Source: Bacteroidetes bacterium UBA2364
GTDB lineage: Bacteria > Bacteroidota > Rhodothermia > Rhodothermales > UBA2364
Direction: 5' to 3'
Length of the DNA stretch: 62,048 nt
Assembly: GCA_002344075.1 (NCBI GenBank)
Contig: DDTM01000022.1
Coordinates: forward strand, 1 to 62,048
Shown piece by piece: positions 50,053 through 58,436 of this stretch. The notes under the pieces are model-generated. The model did not search any database. It was not told where the DNA came from and saw nothing but the letters and a program-made list of their open reading frames with translations. Position numbers and translations under genes: made by a program. The first letter of the stretch is position 1; every line of letters begins with the position of its first letter.

Positions 50053-50604
50053 ATGCCAACCTACGAAGATGCCCTTGCACTATTTCATACCTGGACCACG
50101 GGCGAGAGCCTCCGCAAACATGCCTATGCCGTAGAGGCCGCAGTGGGATATTATGCCCGTCTGTTTGGAGAAGACGAAAGCCTGTGGCGCATCACAGCAC
50201 TCCTCCACGATATGGATTATGAGCGCCATAAGTCTCCGGAAGAACACCCATTTGTGGGAGTAAAAATATTGGAACAATCGGGCTATCCCATTGAAGTTCG
50301 CGAGGCCATTCTGGGTCATGCCACCTATTCGGGCGTTCCGCGCACGTCGCGCTTGGCCAAAACCCTCTTTGCCTGCGACGAGTTGGCCGGGTTCATTACA
50401 GCAGTGGCCTACATGCGTCCGGATAAACTGAAGGGAATGGAAATCAAATCTGTCAAAAAAAAGCTAAAAGATAAGGCTTTTGCCGCCGCCGTTAGCCGTG
50501 AAGACATTCTGTTGGGTGCATTGGAACTAGGAATTGAACTGGAACCACACATTGCCAATGTCATTGCGGGTATGCAGGCTGAAGCGGGAAGACTGGGGTT
50601 TTGA
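50053..50604 (+). CDS. HD-domain protein, putative metal-dependent phosphohydrolase
   Basis: A 183-aa protein of the HDIG-type group often annotated as hydrolase. The metal ligands are visible: His in LRKHAYAVEAAVG, HD in LLHDMDYERHKSPEEHP, and a downstream His in ILGHATYSG, with Asp in FACDELAGFITAVAYM. The substrate is unknown. It follows the racemase gene in the same direction and ends at a strong hairpin shared with the convergent gene. Confidence 0.85.
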   Translation: MPTYEDALALFHTWTTGESLRKHAYAVEAAVGYYARLFGEDESLWRITALLHDMDYERHKSPEEHPFVGVKILEQSGYPIEVREAILGHATYSGVPRTSRLAKTLFACDELAGFITAVAYMRPDKLKGMEIKSVKKKLKDKAFAAAVSREDILLGALELGIELEPHIANVIAGMQAEAGRLGF

Positions 50605-50613
50605 TCAATAAAG

Positions 50614-50651
50614 AAACCGGATGCATGATAGCCCAATCATACATCCGGTTT
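50614..50651. terminator. Bidirectional terminator hairpin
   Basis: AAACCGGATG (50614-50623) pairs perfectly with CATCCGGTTT (50642-50651), and the inner ATGAT/ATCAT extends the stem after one mismatch. It lies between the convergent HD and PLDc_N genes. The minus-strand side is followed by a more T-rich stretch (CTTTATT). Confidence 0.75.
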
Positions 50652-50689
50652 ATCAGGAGGAGGTTAATTTCGTTACTTCACCACAAAGT

Positions 50690-50995
50690 TTATGCTTTTT
50701 TAGGCGTCGCTTCGTGTGCAAAAAAGTAGTAGGCCAACGCACCTACCACAGGCAAGAACCAAAGCACCACAAACCAAAGAATTTTGGATCCCATACTCCG
50801 GTTGCTCTCAAAGATTTTGACCATAAAATAAATGTTTATCACCAAAACCAAGATTGCAAGCGGGCTAAAAGACTTGGCATTGTGCCAAACATCTCCTAAA
50901 TTTCCACCAATAGCACATCCGGTGAGGGTAAACATGGTAAATGCCGCCAAAAACGGAGTGGCTAAGGATTGCCACGTAAAAGAACGAGTTTTCAT
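50690..50995 (-). CDS. PLDc_N-domain small membrane protein
   Basis: A 101-aa protein with three hydrophobic segments. The N-terminal one contains a lipobox-like TLTGCAIGG. The last two (SPLAILVLVINIYFMVKIFES, then SKILWFVVLWFLPVVGALAYYFF) match the PLDc_N domain, the membrane region found in front of cardiolipin synthases and also as stand-alone proteins. No phospholipase catalytic motif is present. It is transcribed after the 79-aa membrane protein at 51042. Confidence 0.78.
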   Translation of the reverse strand: MKTRSFTWQSLATPFLAAFTMFTLTGCAIGGNLGDVWHNAKSFSPLAILVLVINIYFMVKIFESNRSMGSKILWFVVLWFLPVVGALAYYFFAHEATPKKA

Positions 50996-51041
50996 GACGA
51001 TGAGGTTTAAACGGTTAGATGAATCAACTTATTGTAGATGT

Positions 51042-51281
51042 TTAACTGTGTTGTGCCACTTTTTTGCGGCCCCAGATCCAGTACACCAAAACGCCAACAA
51101 CCGGAACCACAACCAAGGCCGTCATCGCAATTTTAAAGCCTGTCAACAGATAGCTTTTCCAAATGGTGATGGTGGCAATCATTGCCAGAATGCCGTTTAT
51201 AATGGCGAGAATACCCATTAAGACTTCTTTAGCAAGCCCAAAAAGGCTTTGTCCGTCTGCCAAAAGAACCAAAATTTCCAT
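51042..51281 (-). CDS. Small membrane protein beside PLDc_N gene
   Basis: A 79-aa protein with two hydrophobic spans (VLMGILAIINGILAMIATITIW and AMTALVVVPVVGVLVYWIWG) and a basic tail (GRKKVAQHS). The second half has the PVVG--VY--WGRKK pattern that resembles a short PLDc_N domain like the next gene, so the two may be distant paralogues. It lies 46 bases upstream of the 50690 gene on the same strand. Function is unknown. Confidence 0.65.
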   Translation of the reverse strand: MEILVLLADGQSLFGLAKEVLMGILAIINGILAMIATITIWKSYLLTGFKIAMTALVVVPVVGVLVYWIWGRKKVAQHS

Positions 51282-51418
51282 TTTAATCGGGGTTTAAGAT
51301 CAGCAATTTGCATGTGAAACACACTTACGCAGACGCCAGTGGGACGGTTGCAATGGTGTTAAAATAATTTACGGAACCGAACGGCATATAAATCCGTTAG
51401 GGCAACAAAAAAACACGC

Positions 51419-52471
51419 ATGAAAATAGGAAACATAGACTTAGGCGAACGCCCAATTGTGCTTGCACCGATGGAAGATGTGAGCGATCCGCCTTTTCGGG
51501 TCATTTGTAAACGATATGGGGCAGATCTGGTATATACCGAGTTCATTTCTTCCGGAGGATTGGTCCATGATGCCAAAAGTTCCGTTCAGAAATTGGAGTT
51601 TCACGAACAAGAGAGACCTGTAGGAATCCAACTTTTCGGAGGGAATCCAGAACAAGTTCGCGAAGCTGCAAAAATTGTGGATGATGCCGCACCCGATTTG
51701 ATTGACATTAACTACGGCTGCCCTGTTAAAAAAGTGGTGTGCCACGACGGTGGAGCGGGTATTCTGCGGAACATCCCAAAAATGCGGGAGATTACAGAGC
51801 AGGTTTTGGCTACTGCTACCCGACCCGTAACGGTGAAGACACGTCTGGGCTGGAACGACGACAGCATCAACGTCTTGGAAGTAGTACGGATGTTGGAAGA
51901 CTTGGGGGTGCAAGCCATTGCCATCCATGCGCGTACACGTGCCCAACTCTACACAGGAACCGCCCGGTGGGAATGGTTAAAGCGCATCAAAGAAGAAAGT
52001 GGGATTCGGATTCCCCTCATTGGGAATGGCGATGCCACAACGCCCGAACGCATCCGCCAGATGTTTGAGGAAACAGGTGTAGATGGTGTGATGGTAGGGC
52101 GCGGCGCGATTGGGAACCCATGGATTTTCCGGGATGCCAAGCATTATCTATCTACAGGAACCCTGCCGCCCCCACCTTCTTGGGACGAACGAATTTCGGT
52201 GATTCAAGAGCACTTACAACTAAAGGCGGCGTGGTTGGGTGAACCAAAAGGCGTATTAGAAATGCGCAGAATGTACGGCGGTTATTTTAAAGGCTTTCGT
52301 AATGCAAGCTTTTGCAGACAGCGCATGATGCAGGAGAAAATGTTAGCAGGCGCATTGGAAGCATTAGAGTCTTTCCGTGGCCTTGATCCCGACGAACCAG
52401 CCGAATCGAAAGGACTCGTGGCTGTTTCCGACCTATCAGATATCTTTGAGACACCCATGATGATAGATTGA
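51419..52471 (+). CDS. dusB: tRNA-dihydrouridine synthase (DusB-like)
   Basis: A 350-aa FMN enzyme that reduces uridine to dihydrouridine in the tRNA D-loop. Signatures are LAPMEDVSDPPFRVICKRYGADLVYTEF, the FMN/active-site block IDINYGCPVKKVVCHDGGAGIL with the catalytic Cys, VTVKTRLGW, AIAIHARTRAQLYTG, and VMVGRGAIGNPWIF. The C-terminal helical domain is complete. The subfamily symbol follows the resemblance to DusB/NifR3 and is less certain than the family. Confidence 0.92.
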   Translation: MKIGNIDLGERPIVLAPMEDVSDPPFRVICKRYGADLVYTEFISSGGLVHDAKSSVQKLEFHEQERPVGIQLFGGNPEQVREAAKIVDDAAPDLIDINYGCPVKKVVCHDGGAGILRNIPKMREITEQVLATATRPVTVKTRLGWNDDSINVLEVVRMLEDLGVQAIAIHARTRAQLYTGTARWEWLKRIKEESGIRIPLIGNGDATTPERIRQMFEETGVDGVMVGRGAIGNPWIFRDAKHYLSTGTLPPPPSWDERISVIQEHLQLKAAWLGEPKGVLEMRRMYGGYFKGFRNASFCRQRMMQEKMLAGALEALESFRGLDPDEPAESKGLVAVSDLSDIFETPMMID

Positions 52472-52579
52472 GATACGTGGTTTTGCCAAAAATTGCCCTC
52501 AACCACACCTCCAGATGCCTTCCATGTCTTTTTCCGTTGTCGTTGAGTTTGTTATTTTTATGTTATCCGCTATAAATGT

Positions 52580-52725
52580 CGTGGGATAGCCTCGGAGAAA
52601 GTCGTCCTAAGAGGCTCTCGTAATGATTCCTGTTTAATTTGCTTACATCACCCATTGTCCTCTGCTGTGCATTACGTTTGCGTTAAGCGTGCCCAATATT
52701 CGGATAGAATGGGCATCTTTTTGTG
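52580..52725 (+). ncRNA. Candidate structured small RNA
   Basis: TTTG at about 52550 and TATAAATG (from 52571) have the 19-base spacing of Bacteroidota promoters, with two mismatches in the -7 box. From about 52580 there are three pairing elements: AGCCTC/GAGGCT (52588-52593 with 52611-52616), CGTAATG/CATTACG (52619-52625 with 52670-52676), and a terminator TGCCCA/TGGGCA followed by a T-run (52690-52721). No open frame covers it. A structured RNA of about 145 nt explains all of this. It could instead be a long 3' end of the Dus mRNA. Confidence 0.4.
52690..52721 (+). terminator. Rho-independent terminator
   Basis: TGCCCA (52690-52695) pairs with TGGGCA (52710-52715), followed by TCTTTTT. It lies 220 bases past the Dus stop and 57 bases before the metallophosphoesterase start, so it ends either the Dus transcript or the candidate small RNA. 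Confidence 0.7.
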
Positions 52726-52777
52726 TCGAATGGCGTAGGAGGTAAATCTTATAACGAATCTTTTTGAACAAAAACAC

Positions 52778-54055
52778 ATGCCAGCAATATTACGGATCGG
52801 GATTCTTGTGGGCCTTCTGATACTGTTAGATGGGTACGCTTACCGAGGTTTGAGAACACTTACGGATGGACTTGCACCCCACTTACGGAAAACAGCAGTG
52901 ATCCTTTGGTGGTCCATTCACCTTATTTTTTGGATTGGTCTGCTCGCAGCCACTCTATTATTCTGGAGTGGAAACAGGCCTTCACCCGACTTCATGCGCT
53001 TTATTGGGATTGGTCTGATCTTGCTTTATGCCCCCAAAATCGTATTTATGATCCCCCTCTTACTCGAAGACGGCTACCGACTGATACGCGGGGGCGGGGT
53101 TTGGACACTTAAACAAATTGGACAAATCGCACCTGAAACGCCCGTGATAGAAGGACGGCGACGGTTTGTGAGTATGATTGCCCTTGGGCTTGCCAGCATT
53201 CCGTTTGCGGGCATTGTACATGGAGTAACCTTTGGGAAATACAACTTTACGGTTCGCAGAAAGACACTAGCGTTTGAAGATCTGCCAGAAGCCCTTGACG
53301 GCTTTACGATCACCCAAATATCGGATTTACATGTGGGGAGTTTTGACGATCCAGAAGCGGTAGCGCGTGGCGTGCAACTTATTAATCAACAAGGCAGCGA
53401 TATCATTGTTTTCACAGGCGATATGGTCAATAACAAGGCCGAAGAAATGGACATGTGGCAAACGGTTTTTGCAAAAATGAAAGCACCACATGGTCTTTAT
53501 TCTGTTTTGGGCAATCACGATTATGGCGATTATGTTACTTGGCCATCTGCCGAGGCTAAGCAACAAAACTTGGATAGATTGGTACGGCATCACGAAAAAA
53601 TTGGCTTCCGGCTTTTGCGCAATCAGCACCATATCATCGAAAGGGATGGGGCCCAATTGGCGGTTGTTGGCGTGGAAAACTGGGGCTTACCACCGTTCCC
53701 ACAACACGGCGATCTGGACAAGGCACTGGCACAGGTACCACAAAATGCATTTAAAATCTTGCTCAGCCACGACCCTACGCACTGGGAACAAGAAGTATTG
53801 TCGCACGAGACCCGTTTGCCCCTCACGCTTTCCGGGCATACGCATGGTATGCAATTTGGGATTGAAATTCCGGGTTTTCGCTGGAGTCCGGTTAAATTTA
53901 GGTATAGTCGTTGGGCAGACCTCTATGAAGAGACGAACAAATTTCTGTATGTGAACCGTGGTTTTGGCTTTCTCGGCTTTCCGGGGCGGGTTGGAATCTG
54001 GCCAGAAATTACGGTGCTGAGGTTACAGAAAGCAAAGCCTATGCCCCAAGCATAA
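52778..54055 (+). CDS. Membrane-anchored metallophosphoesterase (YkuE/YaeI-like)
   Basis: A 425-aa protein. Residues 1-155 contain four to five transmembrane helices; the rest is a calcineurin-like phosphoesterase. All metal-binding motifs are present: TQISDLHVGSFDD, FTGDMVNN, LGNHDYGDY, LLSHDPTHW and LSGHTHGMQFG. Relatives include UDP-2,3-diacylglucosamine hydrolase-like YaeI/YkuE enzymes, but the substrate is uncertain. Its stop is immediately adjacent to the stop of the convergent corA gene. Confidence 0.9.
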   Translation: MPAILRIGILVGLLILLDGYAYRGLRTLTDGLAPHLRKTAVILWWSIHLIFWIGLLAATLLFWSGNRPSPDFMRFIGIGLILLYAPKIVFMIPLLLEDGYRLIRGGGVWTLKQIGQIAPETPVIEGRRRFVSMIALGLASIPFAGIVHGVTFGKYNFTVRRKTLAFEDLPEALDGFTITQISDLHVGSFDDPEAVARGVQLINQQGSDIIVFTGDMVNNKAEEMDMWQTVFAKMKAPHGLYSVLGNHDYGDYVTWPSAEAKQQNLDRLVRHHEKIGFRLLRNQHHIIERDGAQLAVVGVENWGLPPFPQHGDLDKALAQVPQNAFKILLSHDPTHWEQEVLSHETRLPLTLSGHTHGMQFGIEIPGFRWSPVKFRYSRWADLYEETNKFLYVNRGFGFLGFPGRVGIWPEITVLRLQKAKPMPQA

Positions 54056-55126
54056 TCAGAACCATTTCCGTTTTTTAAAGTAGGAAATTTGCAAAACCAT
54101 GAGAAGGATCATCACCCCCCAAAGGATGTAATATGCGCGTGGATCGTGTAGTTCTGGCATAATATCGAAGTTCATTCCATAAACGCCTGCCAAAAAGGTG
54201 ACGGGAATAAAAACCGTAGAAATAATTGCCAAGACCTTCATTACCTCGTTCATCCGATTTGAAACACTGGAGAGGTACAAATCCATCAGCCCCGACAATA
54301 AATCACGGTAGGTTTCTACCGTATCAATTACCAGAACAATATGGTCTTTGAGGTCGCGAAGGTATAAATGGGTATTATCGGTAATTTGCGGATTTTCGGA
54401 ACGTTCTATATTGTTGATCAATTCTCTTAATGGCCAGACCGATTTTCGGAGCATAATCATTTGCCGTTTCAGGTCGTGCAGTCGGTGCATTATTTCTTGC
54501 TTGGGTTCTTCGATGAGGGCCTCTTCCAATTCTTCCACCAAATCACCAATACGTTCCAATGCTTCAAAATAATAGTCCACAACGGCATCCATTAGGGCAT
54601 AGCACAGGTAATCTGCGCCCGACTTTCGAATCCGCCCTTTGGAAACGTTGATTCGGTGGCGCACATGATCGAACGCATCTTCACCATCCTTTTCCTGAAA
54701 TGTGATGACTATTTGGTCTTTCAGGATAATCACCAGTTGTTCTATAACCACCTTTCTTGTTTCGCGGTCAAAACGGATCATTTTTAAAATGACGACCAGA
54801 TAACCGTCGTAGTCCTCGAATTTAGGGCGGGTTTGGGTATTCATCACGTCTTCCAAAGTAAGTGGATGAATACCAAAGCGTTCGCCAATGGATCCGACCA
54901 GTTCGGTATCATGTAGCCCTTCGATGTTGATCCAATGAGTAAAACCGGGAATGGTTTTCTCGAAACAAGACGCAAAGTTACTGTAGATATGTTCCGAGTG
55001 TGATTTATCGTTGTAACTTGTAAGCGAAAAGGTTGCTTTTTCGGTGCGTGGTGCGCCGGTATAGAGCAGTGCTCCGGGTGGTTGCCCCAGTTTATGCTTC
55101 CGGCTGATGGTGTCACGGTTTGGCAT
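54056..55126 (-). CDS. corA: CorA-family magnesium/cobalt transporter
   Basis: A 356-aa inner-membrane channel. A long cytoplasmic domain (about 1-290) with FETRPKFEDYDGYLVVIL-type strands and the stalk helix leads to two transmembrane helices. The selectivity motif YGMNF is intact (AGVYGMNFDIMPEL) and the basic tail KKRKWF is typical. It transports Mg2+, Co2+ or Ni2+. It is divergent from crcB and converges without a gap on the metallophosphoesterase gene. Confidence 0.94.
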   Translation of the reverse strand: MPNRDTISRKHKLGQPPGALLYTGAPRTEKATFSLTSYNDKSHSEHIYSNFASCFEKTIPGFTHWINIEGLHDTELVGSIGERFGIHPLTLEDVMNTQTRPKFEDYDGYLVVILKMIRFDRETRKVVIEQLVIILKDQIVITFQEKDGEDAFDHVRHRINVSKGRIRKSGADYLCYALMDAVVDYYFEALERIGDLVEELEEALIEEPKQEIMHRLHDLKRQMIMLRKSVWPLRELINNIERSENPQITDNTHLYLRDLKDHIVLVIDTVETYRDLLSGLMDLYLSSVSNRMNEVMKVLAIISTVFIPVTFLAGVYGMNFDIMPELHDPRAYYILWGVMILLMVLQISYFKKRKWF

Positions 55127-55163
55127 TCTAATTGGTTTATCGCACAGAATCGTTGTAATTTAT

Positions 55164-55171
55164 TATCTTTG
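55164..55171 (+). promoter_or_regulatory. -7 promoter box of crcB
   Basis: TATCTTTG matches TAnnTTTG exactly, 20 bases upstream of the crcB start, predicting a leader of about 13 bases. No -33 TTTG occurs at the usual spacing. Such a short leader leaves no room for a fluoride riboswitch. Confidence 0.5.
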
Positions 55172-55191
55172 TCTTCTTATCTAATAGCAAC

Positions 55192-55578
55192 ATGCAGCCA
55201 CAACTTCTTTTCATTGCCCTTGGTGGGGCATTGGGTGCTCTGATGCGTTATGCCACTGCCATAGGCATTTCCTACCTCTGGCGGGGTGCTTTTCCAATGG
55301 GTACGGCCATCGCCAATATACTGGGATGTTTTATAATTGGTTTGGTACTGCCCTATTTTGCGAAAACCGAAATCTCAGAGGGGTTTCGCCTCTTTTTTGT
55401 AACGGGTTTTTTGGGTGCTTACACCACTTTTTCCACCTTCAGCCTCGAAACACTGGCGTTATTACAACGAAGCGATTATGCCAGCGCTTCACTGAATGTT
55501 ATGGCCTCGGTCGGCTTGGGTTTGGGTGCGACTGCTTTGGGTATCTGGGCAGGGAAAACCCTCTGGGCGGGTTGGTAA
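55192..55578 (+). CDS. crcB: Fluc-type fluoride channel
   Basis: A 128-aa, four-helix fluoride exporter of the CrcB/Fluc family, working as a dimer in the inner membrane. The signatures are GGALGALMRYATAIG, GTAIANILGCFIIG and TGFLGAYTTFSTFSLE, the last containing the conserved phenylalanine-box and polar-track residues. One gene only is present, so it is likely homodimeric. Its stop is one base from the convergent DUF1801 gene's stop. Confidence 0.95.
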   Translation: MQPQLLFIALGGALGALMRYATAIGISYLWRGAFPMGTAIANILGCFIIGLVLPYFAKTEISEGFRLFFVTGFLGAYTTFSTFSLETLALLQRSDYASASLNVMASVGLGLGATALGIWAGKTLWAGW

Positions 55579-55579
55579 A

Positions 55580-56035
55580 TCAACGTTTTACAAACTTTTC
55601 GTACAACGAAATCCATTCTTGGGGGGACATCCGACTCGCTAATTCACCGATCAAGTCATACGGGATATGCGCTGGATTTTTAAACCGGATACAACTTTTG
55701 CCCATATCCAACTTAGTTTTCACTCGCTCGGCATACGCCTCTTTGAACCACTGCACCAGGTTTGGGTCGGCATAAATTCCCATATGATACACTGCCACAT
55801 GCTGTTTTTGAGAGGCAATATTTAGGAACGGTAGCGGCATTTGGGTATCGCAATGATATCCCGCTGGGTAGATGGATTTGGGAACCACATATCCAATCAT
55901 CCCATAGTTCATTTCCTCCTTGAAACCATCAGGTAAGTTTTCCAAGATAACCTCTCGTAGTTTTTCGATCACAGGCTTCCGGTCTTCGGGTAAAGACTCA
56001 ATGTAAGCGTCTGGGGTTGGGGCAGTAGATTGCAT
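55580..56035 (-). CDS. DUF1801 family protein
   Basis: A 151-aa soluble protein of the DUF1801 (YdhG-like) family. It has IESLPEDRKPVIEKLREVILENLPDGFKEEMNYGMIGYVVP, then LPFLNIASQKQHVAVYHMGIYAD and a C-terminal WFKEAY...LDMGKSCIRFKNP segment, all diagnostic. ATG at 56035 (MQSTAPTPDAY) is preferred over 56095. The family's role is not settled; some members are iron-chaperone-like. Confidence 0.85.
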   Translation of the reverse strand: MQSTAPTPDAYIESLPEDRKPVIEKLREVILENLPDGFKEEMNYGMIGYVVPKSIYPAGYHCDTQMPLPFLNIASQKQHVAVYHMGIYADPNLVQWFKEAYAERVKTKLDMGKSCIRFKNPAHIPYDLIGELASRMSPQEWISLYEKFVKR

Positions 56036-56170
56036 CGTTTTTTTGGATAAGTATAAACATTCAAAATGATCCTTCCCAGAATTTGCGAAACGCACATTGA
56101 AAAGGTCGGGGCATAATTTAATACCTAAAAAGCGTTTTGCATATTGTTTTTGTTTGATTTATTTCTTGCA

Positions 56171-56186
56171 TTAATACATGTAATAA
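56171..56186. promoter_or_regulatory. Palindromic operator candidate upstream of SQR
   Basis: TTAATACATGTAATAA is a 16-bp palindrome with one mismatched pair (TTAnTACATGTAnTAA), centred 64 bases upstream of the sulfide:quinone oxidoreductase start. It may bind the TetR-type regulator encoded just downstream or another dimeric regulator. Confidence 0.35.
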
Positions 56187-56242
56187 CAACTTGTATCTTG
56201 TATTTGCTTGTGTCAAACATCTAACCCCTAAACCCTACCCTT

Positions 56243-57514
56243 ATGCGTCATCATCAGGTTTTGATTATCGGCGGCGGAAATGCCGGTATCTCGATTGCTT
56301 CACAGCTATATCGGAAAAATCGGAATTTAGATATTGCGATTGTGGATCCGGCAGACAAGCACTACTACCAACCGGCTTGGACACTCGTTGGCGGCGGCGC
56401 CTTTGATGTCGCGAAGACTGTCCGTCGGCAACAAGAAGTCATGCCATCGCATGTGAAGTGGATACAGGCAGGCTGTACCGGATTTTTACCAGACGAAAAC
56501 AAGGTAACCCTCTCGGATGGTGATCAGGTGACCTACGATCAATTGGTGGTTTGTCCCGGCATCCAGCTAAACTGGGACAACGTTAAAGGACTGCGATCTG
56601 CTATTGAAAACCGTCAAGGAGTTTCGAGCAATTACCGCTTCGAGTGGGCGCCTCAAACGTGGGACTTGATTAAAAACTTTAGCGGGAAGGGAAAAGCGCT
56701 TTTCACGGCTCCCAATACACCCATCAAATGCGGGGGTGCGCCTCAAAAAATTATGTACTTGGCTGCCGATTATTTTCGGAAAAACGGTCTTTTGAAGCAC
56801 GATAGCGTCCATTTTTATTCGGGTGGAACTGTTATCTTTGGCGTTCCGGAATTTGCCAAGACTTTAAACGAAGTCATTAAACGGTACGATATCGAAACCC
56901 ACTTTGGTCACAATTTGATAGAAGTACGGGGTCAAGAAAAAATTGCGGTATTCGAGACCGAAGTATTTGACCATCATGCCCATCAGGCCAAATTGGAGCG
57001 CATGGGTTGTGTGGTCGTGGATACCAGTCACGACGGACGAATGGTACAGGTGGGGGTTCCTTTTGAGATCATGCACGCTACCCCACCGCAAAGCGCCCCT
57101 GACTTTATTCGTGACAGCCCGTTATCCGTTCCGGGAAATGCCTTGGGGTGGTTAGACATTAACAAACATACATTGCAACACAACCGCTATGCCAATATTT
57201 GGGGTGCGGGAGATGCCACCAGTACCCCAAATGCCAAAACCGGAGCGGCCATACGTAAACAAGCACCCGTTTTGGTAGAAAACCTTTTGGCGACAATGGA
57301 GAGCAAACAAGGAAAGGGGCATTATACAGGCTATGGCTCTTGTCCACTCGTGACCGGATACCATAAATTGGTCCTCGCGGAATTTGATTACGACAACAAG
57401 CCCATGACCTCGTTTCCGTTTGACCAGACCAGAGAACGTTACTCTATGTGGCTGTTAAAAAAGAATTTACTCCCATATTTATATTGGAATAAAATCCTGA
57501 AAGGAACGGCCTAA
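56243..57514 (+). CDS. sqr: Sulfide:quinone oxidoreductase
   Basis: A 423-aa FAD enzyme oxidising sulfide and reducing quinone at the membrane surface. It starts with the dinucleotide-binding VLIIGGGNAGISIASQL, and shows PADKHYYQPAWTLVGGG typical of type II SQR (the group including the mitochondrial enzyme). The redox cysteines are visible as IKCGGAPQK and GYGSCPLVTGY. The C-terminal region carries NIWGAGDATSTPNAKTGAAIRKQ and an amphipathic end that should contact the membrane. It detoxifies or uses sulfide. A TetR regulator follows 138 bases downstream. Confidence 0.92.
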   Translation: MRHHQVLIIGGGNAGISIASQLYRKNRNLDIAIVDPADKHYYQPAWTLVGGGAFDVAKTVRRQQEVMPSHVKWIQAGCTGFLPDENKVTLSDGDQVTYDQLVVCPGIQLNWDNVKGLRSAIENRQGVSSNYRFEWAPQTWDLIKNFSGKGKALFTAPNTPIKCGGAPQKIMYLAADYFRKNGLLKHDSVHFYSGGTVIFGVPEFAKTLNEVIKRYDIETHFGHNLIEVRGQEKIAVFETEVFDHHAHQAKLERMGCVVVDTSHDGRMVQVGVPFEIMHATPPQSAPDFIRDSPLSVPGNALGWLDINKHTLQHNRYANIWGAGDATSTPNAKTGAAIRKQAPVLVENLLATMESKQGKGHYTGYGSCPLVTGYHKLVLAEFDYDNKPMTSFPFDQTRERYSMWLLKKNLLPYLYWNKILKGTA

Positions 57515-57652
57515 GATTGGCGTAAAAAAAGTATTACCCATCAAGACAGGTTGTATCCGAAAAGGCTGCAACCTTTTTTTGCGTCCTCCCTTACGGCAAG
57601 CGAACCAAATAGGATACAGGGCGTTGGCTTATCAACAACAACGCGCAACAAC

Positions 57653-58231
57653 ATGGAAAACCCCTCCAGAAAACAACGGGAATGGCTCGAACGAGAGGCC
57701 AATATTTTAGATGCCGCCTTGCAGATTGCAAAAACAGATGGTTGGAATGGGCTTACCATACGAAAGATTGCCCAGCGCATTGAATACAGTACTCCTATGA
57801 TTTATGCACATTTTTCCGGAAAGGAAGATTTGCTGTGTCGTTTGATGCTGATGGGTTATCAACGGCTGAAACAAGCGATTTCATCGGAACAGTGTACCAG
57901 ATCGCCAGAAGTTCTGGCAAAAAAATATGCCCAATTTGCCTTAGAACACACCACTCTCTACCAACTCATGTTTGGTTTACAGGGGAGTGTACTAAATGCA
58001 GCCAGCCTTTCCCGTACAGCACAAGTCCACGACAAACTAACGGAGCGCTTTGTATCGGTTTGGAAGGATACAGCAGATGGTTTGGCATTTCTGGCTGCAT
58101 TGCATGGCCATGTTTCTTGGTACCTAACGGGAAAAGAACCTCAAAAAATGGAATTTCTCAAGCAAGTAGAAACACTTTTGGCGCGGTTCTTGGCCTTTAG
58201 AGAAAAAAGAACCAACACATCCAACAGATAA
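57653..58231 (+). CDS. TetR-family regulator next to SQR
   Basis: A 192-aa TetR/AcrR regulator. Helix-turn-helix: ANILDAALQIAKTDGWNGLTIRKIAQRIEYSTPMIYAHFSGKEDLLCRLM. The C-terminal domain resembles the TetR_C_33/WHG type (LYQLMFGLQG, then LAALHGHVSWYLTGKEP). ATG at 57653 (MENPSRKQREW) is chosen over 57551. It may control the SQR gene through the palindrome at 56171, but direct evidence is lacking. Confidence 0.85.
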   Translation: MENPSRKQREWLEREANILDAALQIAKTDGWNGLTIRKIAQRIEYSTPMIYAHFSGKEDLLCRLMLMGYQRLKQAISSEQCTRSPEVLAKKYAQFALEHTTLYQLMFGLQGSVLNAASLSRTAQVHDKLTERFVSVWKDTADGLAFLAALHGHVSWYLTGKEPQKMEFLKQVETLLARFLAFREKRTNTSNR

Positions 58232-58436
58232 CAAATGAACTTCATTCCTACGCCCCATTCAATATGCGCTTTCACGACTATTTTCTATACCCCTGTATTA
58301 ACCCTAATTACCCTTTCTGGCCCCAAAAAAGAAAGGCCATGGTGTTAAACACGGCCCAAAACGAAATCGGATACAAAAAATATTTGTTCAAAACCTGGCA
58401 TTCCCAAAAGCGCTTGCCCGGATCACACATCTATCA

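Noticed and set aside
55127..55191. Fluoride riboswitch upstream of crcB
   Set aside because: The 65-base gap lacks the conserved GGNGAUGG and CUGAUG elements, and the -7 box leaves only about 13 bases of leader.
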